Made by a program: the position numbers and the translations under genes | Notes under the pieces: generated by a model | Told to the model about the DNA's origin: nothing | Database searches by the model: none | Seen by the model: the letters and a program-made list of their open reading frames with translations, nothing else | NCBI GenBank assembly: GCA_902520335.1 | Contig: CABYNS010000001.1 | Location: 31,604 to 95,603, forward strand | Length of the DNA stretch: 64,000 nt | DNA from: an uncultured Pelagibacteraceae bacterium | Lineage (GTDB): Bacteria > Pseudomonadota > Alphaproteobacteria > Pelagibacterales > Pelagibacteraceae | Direction: 5' to 3' | Part shown: positions 17,591 through 26,510 of the stretch, piece after piece | How the letters are laid out: each line of letters begins with the position of its first letter | Position numbering within the stretch: position 1 is the first letter of the stretch

Positions 17591-18090
17591 ATTGAAACGG
17601 ACTCTGTCTTATAAATTCTCATACCTCTTGAAATATAATTATTTAATGCATTTTTATGGTCTAAAGAACAAGTATGTACCCAAACTCTATTAGTTTTTTC
17701 AGAAAAAGAATTTTTTATAGCTGATGTTAAAAGGAAAGAGCCTAATTTTTTATTCTGATATTCTTTAAGCAAACCAAGATAAGCAATTTCTGTCTCTTTT
17801 TTTTCCTCATGGAAAATAAGTTCAAAATATCCGGCCATATCGTTAGCTTTTTTAAGAATATAAGTTTTTACCTTTTGATCAGAAATATATTCGATCCATT
17901 GTTTATCTGTCCAAACTAATCGATCCGTCCATCGATGTTCTTTACCAATACTTTTATAAAAAAACTTATTTATTTGAAAATCCGCTGGATCACTAAGATC
18001 AATTAAACAGTCTTCTGGAGAAAAATTAGATTTTTTTAAGTCTTTAAGTGAATTGATTTCTAAATAATTTCTTTCAACTTTAGTGCTCAC
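17587..18090 (-). CDS. GNAT-family N-acetyltransferase
   Basis: A 167-residue protein with the GNAT core: the strand and turn EIAYLGLLKEYQNKKLGSFLLTSAI (about 103-127) is the acetyl-CoA-binding motif A in a slightly divergent form (Q-x-x-x-x-G), preceded by AGYFELIF and followed by VHTCSLDHKNALNNYISRGM, the usual motif B. The substrate is unknown. The start codon is GTG at 18090, overlapping the HIT-protein stop in a GTGA arrangement, so translation is probably coupled to the upstream his/HIT run. 3' end converges on lolA with a 4-bp overlap. Confidence 0.88.
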   Translation of the reverse strand: MSTKVERNYLEINSLKDLKKSNFSPEDCLIDLSDPADFQINKFFYKSIGKEHRWTDRLVWTDKQWIEYISDQKVKTYILKKANDMAGYFELIFHEEKKETEIAYLGLLKEYQNKKLGSFLLTSAIKNSFSEKTNRVWVHTCSLDHKNALNNYISRGMRIYKTESVSI

Positions 18091-18452
18091 TCCACCATCT
18101 TTCCAACTTTTTCACCTCCAAATAGATGAAAATGTAAATGAGGTACTTCTTGACCACCGTGTTCAGATATATTAGCTAAGGCACGATAACCTTTACCACC
18201 GTCTACTGATATACCAAGTTTTTTTGCAACAAGATTAATACCCTTTAATAAACCCACCATTTCCTCTGGAGAGGCGTTTTGACTAAAATCATCAAGGTCA
18301 ATATATCTTCCTTTAGGTATTACCAGCGCATGAATCTTTTTTTGTGGGTTAATATCATGAAATGATAAAACGTGATCATCCTCGTAAATCTTTTTACAAG
18401 GAATTTCTCCCCTTAAGATTTTAGCAAAAATATTATTATCATCATAACTCAT
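18087..18452 (-). CDS. HIT-family protein (HinT-like purine nucleoside phosphoramidase)
   Basis: The 121-residue protein ends in the histidine triad HLHFHL (H105, H107, H109), the nucleotide-binding and catalytic motif of HinT-type hydrolases of AMP-amino conjugates. NIFAKILRGEIPCKKIYEDD at the N-terminus is typical. It overlaps hisE by ATGA and the next GNAT gene by GTGA, so it appears to be part of the his transcript, an arrangement seen in other SAR11-like genomes and other proteobacteria. The cellular substrate is not known. Confidence 0.94.
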   Translation of the reverse strand: MSYDDNNIFAKILRGEIPCKKIYEDDHVLSFHDINPQKKIHALVIPKGRYIDLDDFSQNASPEEMVGLLKGINLVAKKLGISVDGGKGYRALANISEHGGQEVPHLHFHLFGGEKVGKMVE

Positions 18453-18721
18453 TTTTTTCTTTTGTTTAGTTCTTCCATTACATCCTCAATTTTCACATCG
18501 TTTGCCTCTAGATACATTGTTAAATGATAGAAAACATCAGCTGCTTCATGAATTTTATTTGAATTTTTTTCTACTGCCTCAATAAGTTCATTAATTTCTT
18601 CTAAAATCTTTTCTTTGCTCAAAGATTTATCACTAAGTAATTTATTAGTGTAAGAACCATCTACAGGGGTTTTTTTCCGCTCTCTTGCAAGATTAAATAA
18701 GCTTTCTAAAGTATTGAGCAT
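18449..18721 (-). CDS. hisE: Phosphoribosyl-ATP pyrophosphatase
   Basis: HisE hydrolyses phosphoribosyl-ATP to phosphoribosyl-AMP, the second step of histidine synthesis. The 90-residue helical MazG-fold protein shows the metal-binding EEINELIEA and HEAADVFYHLTMYL segments (about 41-71). It is separate from HisI (phosphoribosyl-AMP cyclohydrolase), which is not in the window. It follows hisF with one base between and overlaps the HIT gene by four bases. Confidence 0.95.
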   Translation of the reverse strand: MLNTLESLFNLARERKKTPVDGSYTNKLLSDKSLSKEKILEEINELIEAVEKNSNKIHEAADVFYHLTMYLEANDVKIEDVMEELNKRKK

Positions 18722-18722
18722 A

Positions 18723-19478
18723 TTAAATTCTAACAGGTATTCCTTTCGAGTCCAAATAATCCTTGGCTTCTTTTACCGAGTGTTTGCCATAATGAAATAT
18801 AGAAGCTGCCAAAACTGCACTAGCTTTTCCTAATTTAATTCCATCCACTAGGTGATCTAAATTACCCACCCCACCAGATGCGATAACTGGAATATTTACT
18901 TTTGATGAAATTTTTGACATGAGATCAATATCATAACCTTCTTGTGTTCCATCTCTATCCATAGAAGTTACTAATAACTCCCCTGCACCGTTTTTTTCCA
19001 TTTGTTCAGCATACTCTAAAGCGTCAATACCACTATTATTTCTTCCGCCGTGAGTAAACACTTCCCACTTGTCTCCATTTTTTTTAGCATCGATAGCAAC
19101 TACAATACACTGAGACCCAAATTTTTTTGAACTATCGATAACAACCTTTGAATTTTCAACAGCTGCAGTGTTTATAGATACTTTATCAGCGCCACAATTA
19201 AGTAATTTGTTAATATCCTCAACACTTCTCACACCACCTCCTACAGTCAATGGCACGAAACATTTTTTTGAAGTTTTCTCCACAACATCGTAAATGGTAT
19301 TTCTATTTTCATTTGAAGCAGTAATATCTAAAAAACAAATTTCATCAGCTCCACCATCACTATAGATTTTAGCTTGTTCAACAGGGTCTCCTGCATCTTT
19401 TAGATCAACAAAGTTTATACCCTTAACTACACGACCGTTTTTTACGTCTAAACAAGGTATTATTCTATTTTTGAGCAT
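18723..19478 (-). CDS. hisF: Imidazole glycerol phosphate synthase cyclase subunit
   Basis: HisF is the TIM-barrel partner of the glutaminase HisH and forms imidazole glycerol phosphate and AICAR from PRFAR and ammonia. The 251-residue protein carries the catalytic aspartates in [14 protein letters not shown] (D11) and [11 protein letters not shown] (about D131), with two phosphate-binding half-barrel motifs GGGVRS and ASGGVGN. The start codon overlaps the 3' end of hisA by 14 bases. AICAR released here can feed PurH, which is encoded at 10191-11726. Confidence 0.98.
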   Translation of the reverse strand: MLKNRIIPCLDVKNGRVVKGINFVDLKDAGDPVEQAKIYSDGGADEICFLDITASNENRNTIYDVVEKTSKKCFVPLTVGGGVRSVEDINKLLNCGADKVSINTAAVENSKVVIDSSKKFGSQCIVVAIDAKKNGDKWEVFTHGGRNNSGIDALEYAEQMEKNGAGELLVTSMDRDGTQEGYDIDLMSKISSKVNIPVIASGGVGNLDHLVDGIKLGKASAVLAASIFHYGKHSVKEAKDYLDSKGIPVRI

Positions 19479-20187
19479 CTTCTTTTATTAATTCCTCTAA
19501 TTTTATATCTCCATCATAAATAGCTTTACCAACTATTATACCCTCAACATTTTTTAAATTCCTCGCTTTTTTAATATCATCTATTGATGAAACGCCACCT
19601 GATATAATTACAGGACACTTTGACATCGTGGCAACTTTCATTGTTTCATTAAAATTTGGACTTTGTTTCATACCGTCTCTATTAATATCAGTATAAATTA
19701 ATCTACTAACACCATAATCATTGACCTCTTTTAAATACTCTAAAGTTAATTGATTAGAACTTTCTTTCCATCCAGATACTGACAAATACCCGTCTTTAGC
19801 ATCTAAACCTAATGCAATTTTATTTGGAAATTTTTCACAAGATTCTTTTAAAAAATTCTTATCTTTAATAGCAGCACTTCCCAGAATGACTTTCTCTACA
19901 CCAGCATCGATGTATTTTTGAATACTCTCAGAATTTCTAATACCACCACCTACCTCAACCTTTAAATTAAATTTACCAATTATATCCTGAATAATATCTA
20001 AATTTACTGTTTCGCCAGTTAAAGCACCATCTAAATCAACTATGTGTAAATTTTTAAATCCATGATCTTTATATTTTCCTGCTTGTTCAATTGGAGACAT
20101 TTTATACTCAGTTTTATTATCAAAATCTCCTTTAACTAATCTTACACACTTTTTATCTTTAATATCTATTGCAGGAAATATTTTCAT
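19465..20187 (-). CDS. hisA: ProFAR isomerase
   Basis: HisA isomerises the aminoaldose of ProFAR to the aminoketose PRFAR. The 240-residue half-barrel protein has the catalytic Asp in [14 protein letters not shown] (D8), the phosphate motif GGGIRN near 80, and the second aspartate in YTDINRDGM near 130. It sits between hisH (1 bp upstream) and hisF (14-bp overlap) as in most alphaproteobacteria. Confidence 0.98.
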   Translation of the reverse strand: MKIFPAIDIKDKKCVRLVKGDFDNKTEYKMSPIEQAGKYKDHGFKNLHIVDLDGALTGETVNLDIIQDIIGKFNLKVEVGGGIRNSESIQKYIDAGVEKVILGSAAIKDKNFLKESCEKFPNKIALGLDAKDGYLSVSGWKESSNQLTLEYLKEVNDYGVSRLIYTDINRDGMKQSPNFNETMKVATMSKCPVIISGGVSSIDDIKKARNLKNVEGIIVGKAIYDGDIKLEELIKEDAQK

Positions 20188-20188
20188 T

Positions 20189-20815
20189 TTACAAACTTAT
20201 AAAATTATCAATTATTTTAAGCCCAATCCTATCACTCTTCTCTGGATGAAATTGGGTTCCAAAAATATTTTCTTTTTCAACAGAGCAAACAATATTTGAT
20301 GAATAATCTGTTGTCGCTGAAATCACTTTTTTATCATTTGGTAGAAATTCATAACTATGAACAAAGTACATATGAGAATTATTTTCTATATCTTTAAAAA
20401 TTTTACTATCTTTGACAATATTGATTTGATTCCAACCAATATGAGGAAGTTTATACTTACCCTTCTGATTATCTATTTTAGATACTTTTCCTGAAATCCA
20501 TCCTAACCCTTTAGTTTCGGTTTCTTCATAACCAACATCAGCAAACATTTGCAAACCAACACAAATTCCAAGTAGAGGTTTTTTTTTAGTTATCGCAAAT
20601 TCATTTAAAGTGTCTGTAAGACCTTTAATTTTATTTAAGGCATCCACACAACTTTTAAATGAGCCCTGCCCTGGTAAAACTACTTTATCACTTGATTTTA
20701 TCTTATTTAAATCTGAGGAAACCTCTATAGTTACTTTATCTTTTGCAACTTCTTTAAAAGAGTTTATTACCGAGCTTATATTGCCCGATTTATAATCAAC
20801 AATTGTGACGTTCAT
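20189..20815 (-). CDS. hisH: Imidazole glycerol phosphate synthase glutaminase subunit
   Basis: A 208-residue class I glutamine amidotransferase that supplies ammonia to HisF. The catalytic nucleophile is in LGICVGLQMF (C85) and the His/Glu pair in FGTQFHPEKS near 188-193. PGQGSF near 48-53 forms the oxyanion strand. It follows hisB after 5 bp and precedes hisA after 1 bp in the his operon. Confidence 0.98.
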   Translation of the reverse strand: MNVTIVDYKSGNISSVINSFKEVAKDKVTIEVSSDLNKIKSSDKVVLPGQGSFKSCVDALNKIKGLTDTLNEFAITKKKPLLGICVGLQMFADVGYEETETKGLGWISGKVSKIDNQKGKYKLPHIGWNQINIVKDSKIFKDIENNSHMYFVHSYEFLPNDKKVISATTDYSSNIVCSVEKENIFGTQFHPEKSDRIGLKIIDNFISL

Positions 20816-20820
20816 TAAAC

Positions 20821-21411
20821 TTATAAAGAACCTTTTGTAGAAGGAATAGTTTTTTTATTCCTCGGATCTATTTCTAATGCAGTTCTTAAAGACCGTGCTA
20901 ATCCTTTATAACAAGACTCGATAATGTGGTGACTATTATCACCATAAATATTTTCAACGTGCAGAGTAATTCCAGCAGCTTGAGAGAATGCTTGAAACCA
21001 TTCTTTAAAAAGTTCTGTATCCATCTCACCAAGTTTTTCGACCTTTAAATTAACTTTCCAAATCAAATAAGGTCTATTTGAAATATCAATTGCAACACGC
21101 GATAAAGTTTCATCCATAGGAATCATTGCATGAGCATATCTTCTTATTCCAACAGATTTTTTCAAAGCTTTTTTTAAGGCTTCACCAATAGCAATTCCTG
21201 TATCTTCAGTTGTGTGGTGTAGATCAATATGAGTATCTCCTTTAGCTTTTATACTCATGTCAATTGAAGAATGCTTAGATAGTTGTTCAAGCATGTGATT
21301 TAAAAAACCTATTCCTGTGTCAATTTTGTATTTACCTTTACCGTCAATATTTAAATCAACACTAATGCTTGTTTCTTTTGTTTTCCTGCTTATTTTACCT
21401 TTACGCTTCAT
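20821..21411 (-). CDS. hisB: Imidazoleglycerol-phosphate dehydratase
   Basis: First gene of the his run. The 196-residue protein is the monofunctional IGP dehydratase, without the histidinol-phosphatase domain of the E. coli fusion. Both manganese-binding histidine-rich motifs are seen: [14 protein letters not shown] and [17 protein letters not shown] (about 38-80), and [19 protein letters not shown] (about 159-177). A sigma70-like promoter with a very short leader can be proposed just upstream (21423-21451). Divergent from hslV. Confidence 0.98.
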   Translation of the reverse strand: MKRKGKISRKTKETSISVDLNIDGKGKYKIDTGIGFLNHMLEQLSKHSSIDMSIKAKGDTHIDLHHTTEDTGIAIGEALKKALKKSVGIRRYAHAMIPMDETLSRVAIDISNRPYLIWKVNLKVEKLGEMDTELFKEWFQAFSQAAGITLHVENIYGDNSHHIIESCYKGLARSLRTALEIDPRNKKTIPSTKGSL

Positions 21412-21422
21412 AATTAAAAACA

Positions 21423-21451
21423 GGTATACATATATTATTCAATTATGGCAA
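21423..21451 (-). promoter_or_regulatory. Possible sigma70 promoter for the his operon
   Basis: On the minus strand TTGCCA (21446-21451; five of six to TTGACA) and TATACC (21423-21428; four of six to TATAAT) are spaced by exactly 17 bp. Transcription would start about 4-7 bases before the hisB ATG at 21411, implying an almost leaderless message. No terminator-like attenuator or His-rich leader peptide fits in the 91-bp gap. Confidence 0.45.
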
Positions 21452-21467
21452 TAATACTAAACCTGGG

Positions 21468-21496
21468 CTTGAACTATCAAATTTAGTATCCATTTA
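21468..21496 (+). promoter_or_regulatory. Possible heat-shock (RpoH) promoter of hslVU
   Basis: CTTGAA at 21468-21473 matches the RpoH -35 element, and CCATTTA at 21490-21496 resembles the E. coli-type -10 (CCCCATNT), with 16 bases between. The hslVU operon is a classical RpoH target. The start point would fall at or within a few bases of the hslV ATG at 21503, and the ATG is fixed by the catalytic threonine, so the message would be nearly leaderless if this promoter is used. The -10 fit to the alphaproteobacterial CYTATnT form is poor. Confidence 0.4.
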
Positions 21497-21502
21497 TAAG
21501 CT

Positions 21503-22018
21503 ATGACAACGATTGTGTTAGTTAGAAAAAACAATGAAGTGGTAGTAGCTGGTGACGGACAAGTAAGTATGGGCAATACTGTCGTAAAAAGCACTGCCTC
21601 CAAAGTCAGAAAAATTGAAAAGAGAGATGTAGTAGCTGGTTTTGCTGGATCAACGGCTGATGCATTAACTTTATTTGAAAGATTAGAGGGAAAATTAGAA
21701 AAGCATGCTGGTAACTTATCTAGAGCTGCTGTGGAGTTAGCTAAAGATTGGAGAACAGATAAATATCTAAGAAGATTAGAAGCGCTAATGGCAGTCGGTG
21801 ACAAGAACAATAGTTATATAATTTCAGGGACTGGTGACGTTCTAGAACCTGAAGGAGACGTTATTGGTATTGGCTCTGGTGGTAATTATGCTTTAGCTGC
21901 AGGAAAAGTCTTAATGGAAAGTAATATTTCAGCAGAAGAAGTCGCAAAAAAAGCTATAAAAGTTGCAGCTGATATCTGCGTATTTACAAATGAAAAAGTC
22001 AAAATTGAAAAAATTTAA
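21503..22018 (+). CDS. hslV: ATP-dependent protease subunit HslV (ClpQ)
   Basis: HslV is the bacterial proteasome-like threonine peptidase that degrades proteins unfolded by HslU. The 171-residue protein begins [24 protein letters not shown], so after Met removal Thr is the N-terminal nucleophile, which fixes the start codon. The [10 protein letters not shown] segment near the C-terminus is also typical. The stop overlaps the hslU ATG by one base. Divergent from the his operon with a 91-bp gap that holds both promoters. Confidence 0.98.
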   Translation: MTTIVLVRKNNEVVVAGDGQVSMGNTVVKSTASKVRKIEKRDVVAGFAGSTADALTLFERLEGKLEKHAGNLSRAAVELAKDWRTDKYLRRLEALMAVGDKNNSYIISGTGDVLEPEGDVIGIGSGGNYALAAGKVLMESNISAEEVAKKAIKVAADICVFTNEKVKIEKI

Positions 22019-23391
22019 TGGATAAATCAAACGTAACTCAATTGCATCCTAAAGGTGATCAGCAAAAAGAAGAGGCTTCATTAGTAAGCTCTTTGTCACC
22101 AAGAGAAATTGTCTCTGAATTAGACAGGTTTGTTGTCGGTCAAAATAAAGCTAAAAGAGCAGTTGCTGTTGCCTTACGAAACAGATGGAGAAGACAAGCT
22201 TTAAAAGGCGAAATGAGAAATGAGGTTTTACCTAAAAATATTTTAATGATTGGTCCAACAGGTGTTGGAAAAACAGAAATTTCAAGAAGACTTTCTAAAT
22301 TAGCAGAGGCTCCTTTTGTAAAAGTTGAAGCAACTAGATTTACTGAGGTTGGTTATGTGGGAAGAGATGTAGAACAGATTGTCAGAGATTTAATTGAAAT
22401 AGCAATTTCAATGGAAAAAGTTAAAAAAAGAAAAGAGGTCTACGCAAAAGCTCAGAAACTAGCTGAAGAAAAAGTATTAGATGCTTTAGTTGGGAAAAAA
22501 GCAAGCACCGCTACAAGAGAAAGCTTTAGAAAAAGACTTAGAGACGGAGATTTAGATAATAATGAGATAGAAATAGCTGTCAGCGAAAGTGGTGGTAATA
22601 GTACATCATTTGAAATTCCTGGAATGCCTGGTGCTAATGTAGGAATGATTAATATCGGAGAGATGCTTGGAAAGTCTATGGGTAAGCAGGAAAAAAAGAA
22701 AAAAATGACAGTAAAAGAATCTCACGAGATTTTGATAAATGACGAGTCTGATAAATTAATTGAACAAGATAAAATAATTAAAGCTGCAAAGATCTCTACA
22801 GAAAATAATGGAATAGTTTTCTTAGATGAAATAGACAAAATTTCTGGAAGAACAGACAGGGTTGGTGGAGATGTATCTAGAGAAGGTGTGCAGAGAGATT
22901 TATTACCTTTAATTGAAGGAACAACAGTTAATACAAAATATGGACCTATAAAAACTGACCATATATTATTTATTGCATCTGGTGCTTTCCAATTGGCTAA
23001 GCCTTCTGATTTACTCCCCGAGTTACAAGGTAGACTACCAATCAGAGTTGAGCTAGAGGCTTTATCAAGTGAGGATTTTAAAAGAATTCTTAAAGAACCT
23101 GATTTTAGTTTAATTAAACAGTATGTGGCTTTGTTAAAGACTGAGAATGTTGAGCTTGAGTTTACTGAAGATGGAATTGATGCAATCGCTAATATTGCTT
23201 CTGAGGTAAATGCAACTGTTGAGAATATAGGTGCTAGAAGATTACACACAATAATAGAGAAAATTCTTGATGAAATTAGTTTCACTGCAACTGACAGATC
23301 TGGTGAAAAAATCTCAATAAATAAAGAATATATAAACAAAAATCTTGATAATCTTGTCAAAGATACAGATCTATCAAAATTTATTTTATAA
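22018..23391 (+). CDS. hslU: HslUV ATPase subunit HslU (ClpY)
   Basis: HslU is the AAA+ unfoldase of the HslUV protease. The 457-residue protein has Walker A GPTGVGKT at 79-86, the pore motif GYVGRDVE near 110, the Walker B FLDEIDKI near 265, and ends in SKFIL, a C-terminal tail of the type that inserts into HslV. The intermediate I-domain (about 120-230) is present, with a charged [13 protein letters not shown] segment. Converges on the Smr-domain gene with a 6-bp overlap. Confidence 0.98.
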   Translation: MDKSNVTQLHPKGDQQKEEASLVSSLSPREIVSELDRFVVGQNKAKRAVAVALRNRWRRQALKGEMRNEVLPKNILMIGPTGVGKTEISRRLSKLAEAPFVKVEATRFTEVGYVGRDVEQIVRDLIEIAISMEKVKKRKEVYAKAQKLAEEKVLDALVGKKASTATRESFRKRLRDGDLDNNEIEIAVSESGGNSTSFEIPGMPGANVGMINIGEMLGKSMGKQEKKKKMTVKESHEILINDESDKLIEQDKIIKAAKISTENNGIVFLDEIDKISGRTDRVGGDVSREGVQRDLLPLIEGTTVNTKYGPIKTDHILFIASGAFQLAKPSDLLPELQGRLPIRVELEALSSEDFKRILKEPDFSLIKQYVALLKTENVELEFTEDGIDAIANIASEVNATVENIGARRLHTIIEKILDEISFTATDRSGEKISINKEYINKNLDNLVKDTDLSKFIL

Positions 23392-23799
23392 TTTTTTTTT
23401 TAAAAAGATATAAAAAGCCCCACTGCCACCATCTTCAATTTCGGCATCAGTTATAGTTTTTATTTTTTTCATTAAACTGGAATTATTTTTAATAAAATCA
23501 GGAACAGAATTTTTTAAAATACCAAATTTCTTTGAAATATATGGGTCTTTATCATTTTGAGAATGAAGTCCTTTACCGGTAACTATTATAACTTTGGAGA
23601 CCTTTTGATCAAAACAATCGGTTATAAAACTTTCAACTTTTTTGTTTGCTTCATCAAGTGTGTAACCATGAAGATCTAATGATTTAGTAATATGAAATTT
23701 ATTCTCTTTTTTTTCTAAATCTTTATTTGGTAATCTTTCTTTCTTTTCTAGAAAGTCTTTCCAATCTTTTTTGTCTTTATCTGAAATATTATTGTTCAA
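23386..23799 (-). CDS. Smr-domain protein
   Basis: A 137-residue protein with a C-terminal Smr domain: [20 protein letters not shown] (about 41-60) is the conserved LDLHG motif, [11 protein letters not shown] (about 74-84) the TGxGxHS motif, and [10 protein letters not shown] the final GGxGAxxVxL strand. Stand-alone Smr proteins act as nucleases or RNA-binding proteins in other bacteria; the role here is unknown. The start codon appears to be TTG at 23799, directly after the stop of the Tim44-like gene (TAATTG), and no in-frame ATG precedes the domain, so coupling to the upstream gene is likely. Confidence 0.92.
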   Translation of the reverse strand: MNNNISDKDKKDWKDFLEKKERLPNKDLEKKENKFHITKSLDLHGYTLDEANKKVESFITDCFDQKVSKVIIVTGKGLHSQNDKDPYISKKFGILKNSVPDFIKNNSSLMKKIKTITDAEIEDGGSGAFYIFLKKKL

Positions 23800-24396
23800 T
23801 TAGGAAAGAGTGTCTACTAACTGCCAATTTGGATTATTAGTACTTGTATCTCTTGAAAATACCCAGGTATCATAAATCTTCTTAATTTTTTCTGGGTCTC
23901 CAGAAACTATTTTTTTATCTTTATCCCTGATACAAGTTATTACTTCACCTACAAATTCGACGGTTACCTGTAAAATTTTTCCTAAAAACTTATGCTCTTT
24001 AATGTTTGCGGAATTTACTCCAATAAAAGTAATTTCTGCAAGATGACCCCTTTTACCTCTTTCTTTAAGCGCAGTGTTAAATTGATCATAAATTTTATTG
24101 CTTAACAAAGGTTTGCTAGTAGTCAGTTTGTTGTCACTATCACCAAAGTCTGTAATGATCGTTTCGTATGCTATCTTAGCACCCTTTAAGAAGTCTTTTT
24201 TGGCATTTTCATCAAAATCAGTTTTTTTATTTATTTTTATTTCAGGATTTATATTTTTCATAATTTCCTCAAACTGAGGTGAAGCTTTTCCCTCAAAACC
24301 TGTTCTTTTCCCAAGGATTCCTCTAAGTCTTAAAAAAATGAAACCAGCGATCATTGCTAATAGAATGATATCAATATATCCAAAACCATAATTCAT
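23800..24396 (-). CDS. Tim44-domain membrane-associated protein
   Basis: A 198-residue protein with one N-terminal transmembrane helix (about 7-24, DIILLAMIAGFIFLRLRGIL) followed by a short linker and a Tim44-like domain (about 65-198) ending in WVFSRDTSTNNPNWQLVDTLS, the hallmark of bacterial Tim44-like (TimA) proteins. In alphaproteobacteria such proteins are inner-membrane-anchored and have been linked to membrane protein handling. It is divergent from fxsA and close to secB, an arrangement shared with other alphaproteobacteria near the origin. Confidence 0.93.
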   Translation of the reverse strand: MNYGFGYIDIILLAMIAGFIFLRLRGILGKRTGFEGKASPQFEEIMKNINPEIKINKKTDFDENAKKDFLKGAKIAYETIITDFGDSDNKLTTSKPLLSNKIYDQFNTALKERGKRGHLAEITFIGVNSANIKEHKFLGKILQVTVEFVGEVITCIRDKDKKIVSGDPEKIKKIYDTWVFSRDTSTNNPNWQLVDTLS

Positions 24397-24453
24397 AATT
24401 TAAATTTAATTACTATGTTGATTAATTTCAACTAACAATTACATTAAAGACAA

Positions 24454-24879
24454 ATGAACACAGTACTTTTAGCTGTTATTTTAATCCCAACTGTAGAAAT
24501 TTACCTTTTTATAAAGATCGGGTCTCAAATAGGTGCATTCAGCACTATATTCCTGGTATTTTTTACTGCAGTTGTGGGTGTGTACTATGCCAGATACGAA
24601 GGTATTAACACTCTAAGGTCTGGAATGACTCAAATAATTAAAAATCAAATTCCAGCCCACGAATTAATTTCTGGTGCAGCAATAGCATTTGCGGCTGTTC
24701 TGTTAATAATACCAGGATTTGCAACTGACCTGATTGGGTTCCTTTTAATCATCCCAATAACACGAAGGTTAATATTAGGAAGATTAAAAAAAAAATTTGA
24801 AAATAAAGAGACGAAAAAAAGTAATTTTATTGAGGGAGAATTTGAAGATATAGAAGATGACAATGACAGAAAAATTTAA
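24454..24879 (+). CDS. fxsA: FxsA-family membrane protein
   Basis: A 141-residue inner-membrane protein. The start VLLAVILIPTVEIYLFIKIGSQIGAFSTI and the ARYEGINTLRSGMTQI loop are the FxsA signature; a second hydrophobic block with IIPGFATDLIGFLLIIP follows (about 86-106), then a charged tail. FxsA in E. coli overproduction relieves phage T7 exclusion by F plasmid, but its normal role is unknown. The tail overlaps the secB coding sequence by about 20 bases. Confidence 0.93.
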   Translation: MNTVLLAVILIPTVEIYLFIKIGSQIGAFSTIFLVFFTAVVGVYYARYEGINTLRSGMTQIIKNQIPAHELISGAAIAFAAVLLIIPGFATDLIGFLLIIPITRRLILGRLKKKFENKETKKSNFIEGEFEDIEDDNDRKI

Positions 24880-25288
24880 AATTTTAGCAAAATACATAAA
24901 AGATATGTCTAGTGAAACACCAGATGTTGAAACTTACATATCTGCAGGAAATAACATGGGTAAATATCAATTAGATATCGATATCAAATCAATAGCCCTT
25001 AAAAATAAAATGATCGAGGTAAATATAACATTAAAATTTCAACACAAAGATACTCAAGTTAAAAAATCTCATTTTGAGATTGTTTACGCAGCAGCAGTAA
25101 AAATCGATGAGTCAATTAAAGAAAAAAAAGATCTTGAAAAAATTGTTCTATGTGACGTACCTAATTCAGTTTATCCAGATTTAGAAAAATCATTTTTGGA
25201 TATGATGCATAATTCTGGATATCCTAATATCAAACTAGAAAAAAAAATTGATTTTACAAAACTTTATTTAGAAAGATTTAATCAATAA
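24857..25288 (+). CDS. secB: Protein-export chaperone SecB
   Basis: SecB holds preproteins unfolded in the cytoplasm and hands them to SecA. The 143-residue length is normal. ILAKYIKDMSSETPD at the start, a central FEIVYAAAVKI strand, and SVYPDLEKSFLDMMHNSGYPNIKLEKKIDFTKLYLER near the end match the family. ATGs at 24857 and 24863 are both possible starts; both lie inside fxsA. The common alphaproteobacterial order dnaQ-secB-fxsA-tim44 is kept. Confidence 0.95.
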   Translation: MTMTEKFKILAKYIKDMSSETPDVETYISAGNNMGKYQLDIDIKSIALKNKMIEVNITLKFQHKDTQVKKSHFEIVYAAAVKIDESIKEKKDLEKIVLCDVPNSVYPDLEKSFLDMMHNSGYPNIKLEKKIDFTKLYLERFNQ

Positions 25289-25944
25289 AAGTTTTTTTTA
25301 AGAGAAGTCTTAAGGTAAATTTGATGATTTTTGAGCTCCTCAGGAGACGGTTTGATAACCTTTGTAGAATAGATAACTTTTTCAGTACTTAATTTTGAAA
25401 CTTCTTCCTCTTTATTTTTAAAATCTAAAGTTGGTTCTTTTTGATCTATCAAATTTATATAAACTTTAGCTAGCAAATCACAGTCGATAAGCGCAGTATG
25501 TTGGACTCTTTTAGAATTATCTATCCTATACCTTTTACATAAAGCATCCAAACTAATTTGGGAGCCTGGAAATTTGTTTCTAGCTAATGATAAAGTGTCT
25601 ACTATCTCATTATCAATATTTTCTTTTCCAAGAATTTTAAGTTCATTATTTAAATGAGATAAATCAAATTCTGCATTATGAATTATCAATCTTTTATTTT
25701 TAATAAATTTGAGAAAATCATCAGCTATTTCTCCAAATTTCATTTTATCAGATAAAAAACTATCTGAGTATCCGTGTACTTCAAAAGCTTTTTCAGAAAC
25801 TTTTCTTTCTGGATTTAAGTAGCAGTGAAACTTATTTTTTGTTGGTATTAAATTATCTAATTCAATACATCCGATTTCTACAATCCTGTGTCCCTCTTTT
25901 ACTGAAATACCAGTTGTTTCTGTGTCTAAAACAATCTCCTTCAT
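25282..25944 (-). CDS. dnaQ: DNA polymerase III epsilon subunit (proofreading exonuclease)
   Basis: A 220-residue DEDDh exonuclease. The metal-binding residues are seen in VLDTETTG (D7, E9), in HNAEFDLSHLN (second Asp) and in RVQHTALIDCDLLAKVY (His and last Asp). The C-terminal part is long enough for the polymerase-binding tail. The start overlaps the coaE stop in an ATGA. End of the five-gene run ppsR-maf-aroE-coaE-dnaQ that leads away from the presumed origin. Confidence 0.96.
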   Translation of the reverse strand: MKEIVLDTETTGISVKEGHRIVEIGCIELDNLIPTKNKFHCYLNPERKVSEKAFEVHGYSDSFLSDKMKFGEIADDFLKFIKNKRLIIHNAEFDLSHLNNELKILGKENIDNEIVDTLSLARNKFPGSQISLDALCKRYRIDNSKRVQHTALIDCDLLAKVYINLIDQKEPTLDFKNKEEEVSKLSTEKVIYSTKVIKPSPEELKNHQIYLKTSLKKNFY

Positions 25945-26510
25945 ATTAAATTTTCTATAATCTCTTTTACTCTTATTTTAACAGAATTTTTCTTAAAATT
26001 GTTCTTTATTATAAATTGAGACTTCTTTCTTTTAAAATCAAGTGAAAGTTGAATCTTTTGAAAATTACTTAGTATTTTCATGTTAAAATTTTTCCTTTTC
26101 TTTAGTCTTTTTAAAATTTCTGATTTCTTAGACTCAACAAAAATCAATACATCATTTTTTTTATTAATCTTATTCTCCAATAAAAGAGGAATATCTAAGA
26201 TTACAATTTTCTTATTTTTGTTTTTTTTTAAAAAATTATTCATTTTTTTTCTAACTTCATAATGAACTATTTTAATAATTTTTTTTAAATTTCTCTTGTT
26301 GGAAAGAATTGCATCAATAATTTCATTTTTTTTAATCGGAAAAGAATCGAAATGAAACGGAAGTTCTTTTTTTAATTTTTGAAAAACTTTTTTGTTTTCT
26401 TTATAGATTTTTGCAACTTCTAAATCAGCATTAAATACAGGAAAACCAAAACATTTGGCTATATAAGATTTGCCAGATCCTATATCTCCTAAAATACCTA
26501 TTCTTTTCAT
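25941..26510 (-). CDS. coaE: Dephospho-CoA kinase
   Basis: CoaE phosphorylates the ribose 3'-OH of dephospho-CoA, the last step of CoA synthesis. The 189-residue P-loop kinase has Walker A GDIGSGKS (about 8-15), FNADLEVAKIY (substrate-binding Asp) and the DIPLLLE segment. It is extremely lysine-rich (poly-A tracts) compared with enterobacterial CoaE, in line with the base composition. Overlaps both aroE and dnaQ by four bases. Confidence 0.94.
   Translation of the reverse strand: MKRIGILGDIGSGKSYIAKCFGFPVFNADLEVAKIYKENKKVFQKLKKELPFHFDSFPIKKNEIIDAILSNKRNLKKIIKIVHYEVRKKMNNFLKKNKNKKIVILDIPLLLENKINKKNDVLIFVESKKSEILKRLKKRKNFNMKILSNFQKIQLSLDFKRKKSQFIIKNNFKKNSVKIRVKEIIENLI

Noticed and set aside
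22722..23360. Long open frame antisense to hslU
   Set aside because: Serine/isoleucine-rich translation of the opposite strand with no family similarity; hslU is certain there.
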